This document shows, one piece after another, positions 1 to 6,944 of a stretch of 16,507 nt of DNA. Source of the stretch: a bacterium (GTDB lineage Bacteria; UBP18; UBA7526); assembly GCA_030615855.1 (NCBI GenBank), contig JAUWYL010000024.1:1-16507 (forward strand), written 5' to 3'. Below the pieces are notes generated by a model. It ran no database searches, had not been told where the DNA came from, and was given only the letters and a program-made list of their open reading frames with translations. Position numbers and translations under genes: made by a program. Each line of letters starts with the position of its first letter. The stretch's first letter is position 1.

Positions 1-378
1 CCTTCCACCCCGGCAGTAGGAGTTGCCTTGGGTACGGATAGATTAATCCTGACCTTAGAAAGAGAAGGGGTTAGGCTCCCGGTTGAAGAGGGTGTAGATA
101 TCTATCTTGCTTCTCTAGGTGAGAAGGCAAGTAAGAAAGGCTTTGCCTTAGTCCAGAGATTGAGAGAGAAGAATCTAAAGGTAGAAGGAAGCTTATCTTC
201 CAAAAGTCTCAAAAGTCAGCTGAGATTAGCAAATAGATTAGGGGCGAGATACGTCCTTATCCTGGGGGAGGAAGAACTCGCCAAGAAGAGAGCCATACTT
301 AAGGAAATGACTACGGGCAAGCAGGAAGAAATAGCCTTAAAGAGAATAGTAGAAGAGATAAGCAGGAAAGTAGGATAG
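1..378 (+). CDS. hisS: Histidyl-tRNA synthetase, C-terminal part (5' truncated)
   Basis: Class II synthetase that charges tRNA(His) in the cytoplasm. The frame is open from base 1, and 125 residues are visible up to the TAG at 376-378. The first residues read TPAVGVALGTDRL, the motif 3 of HisRS, in which the Arg contacts ATP. The rest fits the C-terminal anticodon-binding (HGTP) domain: a short beta strand (GVDIYLASLG), then helix-strand alternation ending in GARYVLILGEEEL and a final helix. The Met at codon 10 is internal, so the real start lies left of the window. The pairing of hisS with aspS is common in bacteria; here a NYN-domain gene lies between them. Identification is firm; only the catalytic N-terminal part is missing. 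Confidence 0.93.
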   Translation, partial: PSTPAVGVALGTDRLILTLEREGVRLPVEEGVDIYLASLGEKASKKGFALVQRLREKNLKVEGSLSSKSLKSQLRLANRLGARYVLILGEEELAKKRAILKEMTTGKQEEIALKRIVEEISRKVG

Positions 379-539
379 TAGAAGAGTAGAAAAGTAAAGA
401 AATCAATGCAAAATGTAAAATGCAAAATTAACAATGCAAAACTGAAGTAGGGGAGTAGGTAATCGGGTTATTCGAAAAGCAAAAGACATTGTTATCTGTT
501 CAATGTTCATTGTAAACTTCTGAACGAAGTGAGGGGGAA
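379..539. repeat. Spacer of degenerate short-word repeats before the NYN gene
   Basis: This 161-bp spacer has no credible ORF. It is made of stuttering words: AGTAGAAGAGTAGAAAAGTAA, then three or four variants of AATGCAAAAT (about 401-440), then a GTAGGGGAGTAGG piece. Next is ACATTG (486-491) facing CAATGT (501-506), a 6-bp inverted repeat. The end, 521-534, is the box TGAACGAAGTGAGG running into the GGGGG ribosome-binding site of the next gene. No clear promoter or U-tract terminator was found. Confidence 0.55.
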
Positions 540-1085
540 ATGACTAAGTTATCGAAGTATCAGAAGGTAGGAATCTTTGTCGATGTCCAGAATATGTTCT
601 ACTCAGCAAAGCATCAGTATGGAGCGAAGTTAAACTTCGCAAAACTTTTAGAGTTTGCAGTCAAGGGAAGAAGACTCATAAGAGCCATTGCCTATATCGT
701 TCAGACCAAGGGCATTGATCAGGCGAAGTTCATCGATATGCTCTCACGCACGGGTTATGAGGTAAAGTCCAAGGAGCTCAAGATTCGCCCAGATGGAACG
801 GCGAAAGGAGACTGGGATATGGGCATCGCCATCGATAGTATATCGTTAGTAGATAGAATAGATACCATGGTCTTGGTCTCTGGGGATGGAGACTTTGTCG
901 ACCTGGTGAATATGCTAAAGGGAAGAGGGGTGAGGGTGGAAGTACTGTCCTTTCCCAAATCAACAGCGGATGAATTAAAGCAAGCCGCCACCCAGTTCTA
1001 TCCCATTGAGTCCCACCTCCTAATTAAAGAACGACGACAGAGTCGCCGAGTAGGAGAGTATAAAAGAAGAAGAGCAGGAAAGTGA
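540..1085 (+). CDS. NYN-domain (LabA/DUF88-like) protein, probable RNase
   Basis: A 181-residue protein of the NYN family, PIN-like nucleases of the LabA/DUF88 type. Members are thought to cut or bind RNA; the substrate here is unknown. The acidic pocket is visible: D15 and N18 in FVDVQNMFY, the KGDWDMGIAID motif at 89-99 with D91 and D93, and SGDGDF at 114-119 with D116, D118 and then D121. A GVRVEVLSF strand near 130-138 closes the Rossmann-like fold. The C-terminal tail from about 165 is short and very basic (RRQSRR, KRRR), suited to nucleic-acid binding. The ATG at 540 follows GAGGGGG at 531-537. It lies alone between hisS and aspS with spacers on both sides, so a role in tRNA or RNA turnover is only a hint from position. 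Confidence 0.85.
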   Translation: MTKLSKYQKVGIFVDVQNMFYSAKHQYGAKLNFAKLLEFAVKGRRLIRAIAYIVQTKGIDQAKFIDMLSRTGYEVKSKELKIRPDGTAKGDWDMGIAIDSISLVDRIDTMVLVSGDGDFVDLVNMLKGRGVRVEVLSFPKSTADELKQAATQFYPIESHLLIKERRQSRRVGEYKRRRAGK

Positions 1086-1184
1086 GAGAGCGACCAAGCT
1101 ATCGAGCTATCAAGCAATCGAGAACAAGAATCCAGTATCTGTGCTAATCCGTAAAAAATCTGTGATAATCTGTGGTGAAGAATG
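1086..1184. repeat. aspS leader: AGCTATCGA words then ATCTGTG words
   Basis: The first half (about 1090-1122) repeats AGCTATCGAGCTATCAAGCAATCGAG. The second half (1136-1175) repeats ATCYGTG. The 28 bases at 1147-1174 match 11351-11378 at all but three positions by eye. No strong Shine-Dalgarno is present; GGTGA at 1174-1178 is the best candidate and suits the second of two adjacent ATGs (1185) better than the first (1182). Confidence 0.6.
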
Positions 1185-2927
1185 ATGAGAACCCATTCCT
1201 GTGGAGAGTTAAAGAAGAAGGATATGGGCAAAGAAGTTACTCTTTGTGGCTGGGTGCAGAAGCGTAGGGACCACGGAGGGCTCATCTTCATCGATCTCAG
1301 GGATAGGGAAGGAATTACCCAGGTGGTCTTCAATCCCAAAGTATCCAAAGAATCACATAGGAAGGCCCATGAATTAAGAGGCGAATATGTCTTAAGTGTT
1401 AAAGGGAAGGTCTCTAAGAGACCCAAAGGAACAGAGAACAAGAGCCTTCCCACCGGCCAGATTGAGGTTCTGGCCTCAAAACTAAACATCCTGAATAAGT
1501 CCCAGACCCCGCCCTTCGAGGTTGCTGATAGTGTAAGAGCCTTAGAGGACTTGAGGTTAAAGTATAGATATTTAGATCTACGCAGAAGACCTATGCAGAA
1601 AAATATCATATTGAGACACAGGGTAGCGAAGGACATAAGGGACTTCTTAGATAGCAAGGGCTTTATAGAGATTGAGACTCCCATCCTGACCAAGAGCACC
1701 CCAGAAGGGGCCCGGGACTATCTGGTTCCTTCCAGAGTAAACCCAGGAAGATTCTTCGCCCTTCCCCAGTCTCCTCAGTTATTTAAGCAGATGCTTATGG
1801 TCGCCGGCTTTGACAAATACTTCCAGATTGCCAAATGTTTTCGGGACGAGGACTTGAGAGCCGATAGACAGCCAGAACATACCCAGATAGACCTTGAGGC
1901 CTCCTTTGTAGAACAAGAGGACATCTACGCTTTAATAGAAGAGATGATGCATTATCTCTTTAAGGCCACCCTAGGAGTCAAAATAAAGAGGCCCTTTCCC
2001 GTTATTACCTATCAGGAGGCGATGAATAAATTCGGTTCGGATAAGCCCGACACTAGATTCAGCCTGGAACTCATTGATGTTACCAAGGTTGGGAAAAAAT
2101 CGGACTTTAGAATATTCAAGGAAGCAGAATCCATTAAGGGAATAAGGGTTCCCAAAGGAGAGAAGTTAAGCCTCAGGGAGATAAAAGCACTCACCGAAAT
2201 TGCCACACTCTATGGCGCCCAAGGCCTTGCTTGGCTTAAATTGACAAAGGAAGGCCTGAAGAGCCCTATCGCCAAGTTCTTCAGTGAGAAGGAAAGGAAT
2301 AATCTGATTAGAGAAATGAAAGCAAAAGAAGGGGACTTACTACTATTTGTTGCTGATAAGAAAGAGATAGTTCACGAGACCTTAGGCCAGGTTCGCTTAG
2401 CCCTGGGCAAAAAACCTTCGTTCATTAATAAAAAGGAGCATAACTTCCTCTGGGTAATTGATTTTCCTTTAGTAGAGTTTGATGAGGAAGAGAAGAGGTT
2501 CAAAGCCATGCACCATCCTTTCTGCATGCCCCAAGAAGAGGACCTGGCGCTTCTGGAAAAGGAACCTCTAAAGGTGAGATCCAAGACCTATGATCTGGTC
2601 CTCAACGGGGTGGAGCTTGGGACGGGAAGCATCAGAATCCATGACAGTAACCTTCAGAAGAGGATTTTTCAGCTCCTGGGGATTGGCGAAAAGGAGATAT
2701 TTTCTAAGTTTGGTTTCTTCCTGGAGGCCCTGGAGTATGGGGCCCCTCCCCATGGGGGGATTGCTTTAGGCTTGGATAGGTTGGTGATGATCATGGCGGG
2801 CAGGGAGACAATAAGGGATGTCATCGCCTTTCCCAAGACCCAGAGAGCAACCTCTCTCTTAACCGGATCTCCCTCTTCTGTTACTGAGGAGCAACTTAAA
2901 GAACTACAGTTAAAAATTGAGAGATAA
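1185..2927 (+). CDS. aspS: Aspartyl-tRNA synthetase, probably non-discriminating
   Basis: Class IIb synthetase that attaches aspartate to tRNA(Asp), 580 residues, the usual bacterial size with a GAD insertion domain. The N-terminal OB-fold anticodon domain reads CGWVQKRRDHGGLIFIDLRDREG. Using the start at 1182 for numbering, motif 2 is FRDEDLRADRQPEHTQIDLE with R221, and motif 3 is GLDRLVMIMAGRETIRD with R533. The bacterial-type insertion lies between them. Two ATGs abut (1182, 1185). I prefer 1185 because MRTHSCGEL lines up with the E. coli start MRTEYCGQL and its spacing to GGTGA is better. The residue after RRD is His where E. coli has Leu. In studied bacterial AspRSs, His here goes with relaxed specificity, charging tRNA(Asn) with Asp for repair by GatCAB. 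That specificity is inferred. The stop overlaps an ATG of the next gene by one base. Confidence 0.96.
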   Translation: MRTHSCGELKKKDMGKEVTLCGWVQKRRDHGGLIFIDLRDREGITQVVFNPKVSKESHRKAHELRGEYVLSVKGKVSKRPKGTENKSLPTGQIEVLASKLNILNKSQTPPFEVADSVRALEDLRLKYRYLDLRRRPMQKNIILRHRVAKDIRDFLDSKGFIEIETPILTKSTPEGARDYLVPSRVNPGRFFALPQSPQLFKQMLMVAGFDKYFQIAKCFRDEDLRADRQPEHTQIDLEASFVEQEDIYALIEEMMHYLFKATLGVKIKRPFPVITYQEAMNKFGSDKPDTRFSLELIDVTKVGKKSDFRIFKEAESIKGIRVPKGEKLSLREIKALTEIATLYGAQGLAWLKLTKEGLKSPIAKFFSEKERNNLIREMKAKEGDLLLFVADKKEIVHETLGQVRLALGKKPSFINKKEHNFLWVIDFPLVEFDEEEKRFKAMHHPFCMPQEEDLALLEKEPLKVRSKTYDLVLNGVELGTGSIRIHDSNLQKRIFQLLGIGEKEIFSKFGFFLEALEYGAPPHGGIALGLDRLVMIMAGRETIRDVIAFPKTQRATSLLTGSPSSVTEEQLKELQLKIER

Positions 2928-2941
2928 TGGAGGTGAAGGAG

Positions 2942-3379
2942 ATGCTTTCTTTTAAAGCAAAAGGGATTTTGGTCATTGCTTTGGGATTAGCGGTATTTAT
3001 GGCATGTGCCCCCAGAGAAGAAGTGAAGGGAGAGCCTGCTCCGGCAACGGAGAGGCCCGAATTGAAAGTAGCTAAGATTACTTTAACTACGGGCGTGGAG
3101 AGTCGCCAGCCTATTGACTCGGCTATTGTTTTCCCTAATTCTGTAGGACGGGTTTATTGCTGGACTCTCATTCTGGGAGCAAAGAAACCTACAATAATAA
3201 AACATATCTGGTGCTATGAAAAGAAAAAGATGGCTGAGGTTTCTTTAAAAGTGAATTCTCCACAATATAGAACTTGGAGCTGTAAAACCATTCTCCCTCA
3301 ATGGAAGGGCGATTGGCGAGTATGGATTGTTGATAATCAGGGCAATCTCTTAGGGACCGCTTCCTTTAAGATTGAGTAA
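2942..3379 (+). CDS. DUF2914-domain protein, membrane-anchored or lipoprotein
   Basis: A 145-residue exported protein. The N-terminus has a short basic stretch, a hydrophobic core (GILVIALGLAVFMAC) and then a charged, proline-rich linker. VFMAC is a weak lipobox (Phe at -3), so it is either lipidated or a signal anchor. The rest (about 45-145) matches DUF2914: ITLTTGVESRQPID, VYCWTLILGAKKPTIIKHIWCYEKKKMAEVSL, then W-S-C-K and GDWRVWIVDNQGNLLGTASFKIE. The domain is thought to be a small periplasmic beta-rich module; its function is unknown. The start at 2942 is chosen over the ATG at 2927, which overlaps the aspS stop, because GGAGG at 2929-2933 is then correctly spaced. Coupled expression with aspS is likely. 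Confidence 0.78.
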   Translation: MLSFKAKGILVIALGLAVFMACAPREEVKGEPAPATERPELKVAKITLTTGVESRQPIDSAIVFPNSVGRVYCWTLILGAKKPTIIKHIWCYEKKKMAEVSLKVNSPQYRTWSCKTILPQWKGDWRVWIVDNQGNLLGTASFKIE

Positions 3380-3381
3380 AG

Positions 3382-3435
3382 ATTTTTGAAAAAGTCAGAA
3401 ATCTTCAAGAGGGCTCTGAAGATTTTTTCAAAAAC
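3382..3435 (+). terminator. Hairpin with T-run between the two envelope genes
   Basis: AAATCTTCA (3399-3407), then an extra A and GAG, faces CTC TGAAGATTT (3414-3425) across a GG loop. A run of six T (3423-3428) begins in the right arm. An outer inverted repeat, TTTTTGAAAAA (3383-3393) against TTTTTCAAAAA (3424-3434), could extend or compete with it. It looks like a weak, AT-rich intrinsic terminator or attenuator after the DUF2914 gene. Confidence 0.45.
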
Positions 3436-3469
3436 CTCAAGTAAAGGTTTTGTCGATATTGGAGGAAAG

Positions 3470-4156
3470 ATGAGAATCGTTTACGCTTTGTTCTTAACCT
3501 GGATATTATTGGCAGGCTGCGGGCCGAAGAGGCCCTTACAGGAGATTGTGGATGCCAAGATCGCCATTCAACAGGCGAAAGAGGCGGGAGCTGAAAAATA
3601 CGCCTCTCAGAGACTGAGGAGCGCCCAGGATTACCTCATCCGTGCCTCAGGGACGAAGAGAAAGAAGGAGACGAGGGAACTGGCCCAAGAGGCAGAGGTG
3701 GATGCCCGGATAGCAGAGTCTATGGCTAAAAGAGTAAAGGAAGAAGAGAAAAAGAGGGTGGAAGAGGCCGAGAAGAGGAAAAAACTTCTCTATCGGGAAG
3801 CAGAGAGAGCAATCGCCAGGGCTCAGGAAGCGATCAGTAAAGCAGAGAAGGAGAATAAGGAGGTTGGAGCAGTAAAGAATAAATTAGAAAAAGCAAAGAA
3901 GGCCCTCCAAAAAGAGAGATTCAAAGAAGCGAAGAAGATTGCTCAAGAGGCAAAGGAATTGGCCTTGAAAGCAGGAGTAAAACTATCTGAATACCGTGAA
4001 GTAAAGAAGGGTGAGACACTGAAAATTATTGCTCACGAAGTCTACGGAGATCCAGAGAAGTGGCTCCTGATCTATAGAGCGAATAAGAATAAGATCAAGA
4101 ATGCCAATATCATCTATCCTGGTCAAATACTGCGCATTCCCAGGGACAAAAAATGA
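3470..4156 (+). CDS. Lipoprotein with helical DUF4398-like region and C-terminal LysM
   Basis: A 228-residue lipoprotein. The signal sequence MRIVYALFLTWILLAGC ends in a clear LLAGC lipobox (C17). Residues about 25-60 (IVDAKIAIQQAKEAGAEKYA...LRSAQDYL) resemble the DUF4398 helical module. Residues 60-170 are a long, highly charged Lys/Glu/Ala helix, probably coiled coil, with repeated AEKAKK-like heptads. The last 50 residues are a LysM peptidoglycan-binding domain: YREVKKGETLKIIAHEVYGDPEKW...NIIYPGQILRIP. It probably ties the envelope to peptidoglycan, perhaps by bridging a membrane and the wall. The start is taken at ATG 3470 because GGAGG at 3461-3465 precedes it and the signal peptide begins there. 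The frame is open back to a TTG at 3386, but that extension would run through the hairpin and has no signal peptide. Confidence 0.85.
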   Translation: MRIVYALFLTWILLAGCGPKRPLQEIVDAKIAIQQAKEAGAEKYASQRLRSAQDYLIRASGTKRKKETRELAQEAEVDARIAESMAKRVKEEEKKRVEEAEKRKKLLYREAERAIARAQEAISKAEKENKEVGAVKNKLEKAKKALQKERFKEAKKIAQEAKELALKAGVKLSEYREVKKGETLKIIAHEVYGDPEKWLLIYRANKNKIKNANIIYPGQILRIPRDKK

Positions 4157-4294
4157 ATCCCGCACCTTTTATCGTATTTTGTACTTATCTTTTAAAAAGC
4201 AAAAGAAAAAGCCTTGTGAACCCCACACCTTCCTTGCACGCGGTTGGGATTTGGGGAGAAGAAGGAGCTGTGAATCATAAAAAAGGTGCGGGAT
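4157..4294. repeat. 138-bp segment bounded by a perfect 14-bp inverted repeat
   Basis: ATCCCGCACCTTTT (4157-4170) begins right after the LysM gene stop. Its exact reverse complement AAAAGGTGCGGGAT (4281-4294) contains the pgpH ribosome-binding site (AAGGTG) and the first two bases of its ATG. ATGA flanks both sides (4153-4156 and 4293-4296), though the right copy overlaps the repeat. Inside are TCTTTT/AAAAGA (about 4188-4206) and CCCCA/TGGGG pairs, so the RNA may be structured. No ORF. It could be a long-range hairpin hiding the pgpH start, or a miniature inverted-repeat element. Confidence 0.6.
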
Positions 4295-6497
4295 GAAAGA
4301 GAATAGAAAAAACCAGCCCTCAAGATGGTTGCTTGCTTCTGGACTATTCCTCATCCTGGTCCTCATCTCTTCACCCATCTTTACTATCCCCAGGCCAAAG
4401 CTGAAGGTAGGGGATATCGTTGCTCAGGATATAAAGGCCCCCCAGGATCTGGAAATTATTGATACCGCAGAAACCCTGAAGAGGCAGGAGGCAGCGGCGA
4501 GTAAGGTAAGGCCGGTCTACGACTTTAATACCAGACTGATTGAGGAACCGGAAAGTAAAGTGAGCCTCATCTTTGAAGGGACAAAGAGGGTAAAGGGGGA
4601 GGAACTATCCCAGGAAGAGAAGTTAGCTCTTTTGAACGAGGAACTGGACATTGAACTTTCTGAGAAGACACGCATCACCTTATTAAGTTACTCTAAACCA
4701 GATAGACTGGAAAACCAGATAAAGGCCCTCCTCCAGACCATAATGCAGGAGAAGATCGTTAATGATCCTAAGCTTTTAGCCACCAAGATTAAAGGGGGAA
4801 TTAAAGTAAAAAAAAGCGATGGGAAAGAAAGCCTTTTATTGAAGAAGGAAGGAATATATACCCTGCCTGAGGCAAAGAGGCTACTGGAGACCAATTGTCG
4901 AGAATTATTCCCTGATAATCGATTTCTGCGTCAGGCAAGTTATGAGATAGTAGATAAGCTTCTTATCCCGAATTTCAGATACAATGATAAGGAGACCAGG
5001 GAGAATCAGAAGAAGGCGCGGGAAGAGGCGGGACAAAAAATCTTCTTAATTAAGAAAGGACAGAAGATCGTTGAAGAAGGATATCCAGTTACTAGAGACC
5101 AATTGGTAATCCTTGAGACCCTATGGCAAACAACTACCAAGAGAGTCTTTCCCATCATTATGGGAAGAGCCTTGATTATTCTTGTTCTTATGATGGGAAT
5201 AGGTTTCTACCTTCATCGCTACCAGACCTGGGTTCTGAAGGATAATACCCTTCTCTCTGTTCTGGGGCTCATCGTTATCCTCATGCTCCTCTTGACCAAG
5301 GGCTTAACCTTTACGGACTTAAGTGGCTACTTTATTCCGCTGGCCTTTGCTACCATATTGATTGCCGTCATCCTTGGTGGGAGATTGGCCATAATGACCG
5401 GGGTTGCTCTGGCCATCCTGGTTGGCCTCCTCACGGGGAATAGGCTTCCCTTTGCTATTGTGGCCCTGGCAGGAGGAGTAACTGGGGCCTACTCTGTACG
5501 CTGGTTGAAGCATAGAACCGATTTCTTAAGAGCAGGAGCTTCAATCGCTTTGACTAACTGCCTGCTCATCCTGGCCTTTATTCTCCTTGGCATAGAGCCG
5601 GAGACTAAGAGTCTTTGGTGGGGGCTGGGCAATGGGTTTACCTCTTGCCTTCTCGCTTTTGCTCTTCTTCCGGCATTTGAACATGGCTTCAAAGTCACTA
5701 CAGATATAAGATTACTCGAACTCTCTAATCTCAATCAACCAATCCTGAAAAGATTGGCCATTCAGGCTCCCGGGACTTACCACCATTCCATTATTGTAGG
5801 AAACCTGGCGGAGAGGGCAGCCGAGGCCGTAGGTGCCAATCCCCTCTTAGCAAGGGTCACTTCCTATTACCACGATATCGGAAAGATTAAGAATAGCGAT
5901 TACTTTATTGAGAATCGGATTGGCCCTTCTGTAGGATATGAGAAATTGGTGCCTAGATTGAGCTCTCAGATCATCATCTCCCATGTCAAGGAAGGGGTGG
6001 AGATTGCTCAAGAAGAGAGATTGCCCCCCAGGATTATAAACGTCATCACCCAGCACCATGGAACGGGCCTCATCGCCCAGTTCTATCGGAAAGCACTGAA
6101 GGTAGAGAAAGAAGGCGTAGAGGAAGAGGACTATCGCTATCCTGGCCCCAGGCCAAGAAGCAAGGAAGCAGCCATCGTCATGCTTGCAGATAGTGTGGAA
6201 GCTGCCTCGCGCACCCTCACCAAGCCTTCTCCAGAAGAAATTGGGGACCTGGTGAGAGAAATCATCAATGAAAAGTTCACCGATTCTCAGCTCGATGAAT
6301 CCCCTCTGACACTAAGCGATTTAAAGAAGATTGTGGAGATTTTTACCCACACGTTGAGCGGAATAACCCATGGGAGGATCGACTACCCCCTGACAAAGAG
6401 GATTAAGAAAAGATATGGAGATACTGGTAAAGAGTCTAGTAAAAGAAAAAGGCTTCAGGCTCTCTTTAGCAAGAAAGGTGGCCAGAAAAACACTTGA
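4293..6497 (+). CDS. pgpH: 7TM-HD phosphodiesterase of the PgpH/YqfF family
   Basis: A 734-residue inner-membrane protein of the PgpH family, whose studied members hydrolyse cyclic di-AMP. Order: one N-terminal membrane segment (about 12-31), an extracytoplasmic 7TMR-HDED domain (about 33-284) with VGDIVAQDIKAPQDLEI at its start, a block of several membrane helices (about 285-460), then a cytoplasmic HD domain (about 480-645). Metal ligands are visible: H497/H498 in GTYHHS, H527-D528 in YYHDIGKIKN, H588/H589 in QHHGTG, and D633 in ADSVEAASRT. All expected residues are present, so it should be active. It implies that c-di-AMP is made in this organism, although no cyclase lies in the window. 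The 25-residue tail after GRIDYP is basic and reads through the start of ybeY. AAGGTG at 4283-4288 is the likely ribosome-binding site. Confidence 0.93.
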   Translation: MKENRKNQPSRWLLASGLFLILVLISSPIFTIPRPKLKVGDIVAQDIKAPQDLEIIDTAETLKRQEAAASKVRPVYDFNTRLIEEPESKVSLIFEGTKRVKGEELSQEEKLALLNEELDIELSEKTRITLLSYSKPDRLENQIKALLQTIMQEKIVNDPKLLATKIKGGIKVKKSDGKESLLLKKEGIYTLPEAKRLLETNCRELFPDNRFLRQASYEIVDKLLIPNFRYNDKETRENQKKAREEAGQKIFLIKKGQKIVEEGYPVTRDQLVILETLWQTTTKRVFPIIMGRALIILVLMMGIGFYLHRYQTWVLKDNTLLSVLGLIVILMLLLTKGLTFTDLSGYFIPLAFATILIAVILGGRLAIMTGVALAILVGLLTGNRLPFAIVALAGGVTGAYSVRWLKHRTDFLRAGASIALTNCLLILAFILLGIEPETKSLWWGLGNGFTSCLLAFALLPAFEHGFKVTTDIRLLELSNLNQPILKRLAIQAPGTYHHSIIVGNLAERAAEAVGANPLLARVTSYYHDIGKIKNSDYFIENRIGPSVGYEKLVPRLSSQIIISHVKEGVEIAQEERLPPRIINVITQHHGTGLIAQFYRKALKVEKEGVEEEDYRYPGPRPRSKEAAIVMLADSVEAASRTLTKPSPEEIGDLVREIINEKFTDSQLDESPLTLSDLKKIVEIFTHTLSGITHGRIDYPLTKRIKKRYGDTGKESSKRKRLQALFSKKGGQKNT

Positions 6498-6852
6498 GGT
6501 CGAGAGCTATAAAGAGGCTCAAGTAAGCATCCTATTCTGCGAGGACGCCTATATTAAGAGGTTGAATAGGAAGTATCGGGGGGTGGATGCCCCTACAGAT
6601 GTCTTAGCTTTCTCCATGCACGAGGGTAGATTTCCTAAAGTTCATCCTGAGATCTTAGGGGATGTGGTCATCTCCCTGGAGACCGCTTCTCGCCAGGCAA
6701 AGAGATATAAACACTCCTTAGATAAAGAGATAGCTCTCTTAGTGGTCCACGGTATTCTTCACCTCTTAGACTATGACCATCTGAAGAAAAAAGACAAGGA
6801 AAAGATGCGCAAAAGAGAAAAACAAATCTTAGCAGTAATCGGCGATCTTTAA
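6415..6852 (+). CDS. ybeY: Endoribonuclease YbeY, rRNA maturation factor
   Basis: A 145-residue metalloprotein that acts in 16S rRNA 3'-end maturation and ribosome quality control. The zinc motif H-x3-H-x5-H is intact (H112, H116, H122 in VHGILHLLDYDH). The family signature RKYRGVDAPTDVLAFSM lies at 52-68 and GDVVIS at 82-87. The start at ATG 6415 gives an N-terminus (MEILVKSL...) like other YbeYs, with AGAGGA at 6397-6402 upstream. It therefore overlaps pgpH by 83 bp, so residues 1-27 are coded by DNA also read in another frame. Neighbours pgpH and dgkA match the order seen in Firmicutes. Identification is firm; the start is good but not proven. Confidence 0.95.
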   Translation: MEILVKSLVKEKGFRLSLARKVARKTLEVESYKEAQVSILFCEDAYIKRLNRKYRGVDAPTDVLAFSMHEGRFPKVHPEILGDVVISLETASRQAKRYKHSLDKEIALLVVHGILHLLDYDHLKKKDKEKMRKREKQILAVIGDL

Positions 6853-6944
6853 AGTAACTAGTAACCAGCGAACAGTAACCAGTTTTTGTTATTACTGTTA
6901 ACTGTAAACTGTTCACTGTAAACTGCCGAACGCAGTGAGGAGAA
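6853..6944. repeat. Foldback word-repeat spacer with YGARCGMAGYGAGG box
   Basis: The left part (6854-6884) repeats AGTAACCAGT-like words. The right part (6894-6926) repeats ACTGTAAACTG and ACTGTTCACTG, the approximate reverse complement, so the RNA should fold on itself around the TTTTTGTTA loop. The box CGAACGCAGTGAGG at 6927-6940 follows and supplies GAGGAG (6937-6942), the ribosome-binding site of the next gene. No U-tract follows, so it does not look like a terminator. Confidence 0.6.

Noticed and set aside
379-539. CRISPR-like array of short repeats
   Set aside because: The repeats are short, degenerate and without uniform spacers, and no cas gene is present.
998-1699. Open frame of 233 codons on the - strand
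   Set aside because: It lies opposite the start of aspS, its protein has no domain pattern, and the + strand gene is certain.
2927-2941. Start of the DUF2914 gene at the ATG overlapping the aspS stop
   Set aside because: These bases contain the GGAGG that serves ATG 2942, and the ATG at 2927 itself has no ribosome-binding site.
3386-3469. N-terminal extension of the LysM lipoprotein from a TTG
   Set aside because: It would cross the hairpin and lacks a signal peptide; the ATG at 3470 has GGAGG and a lipobox at the right distance.
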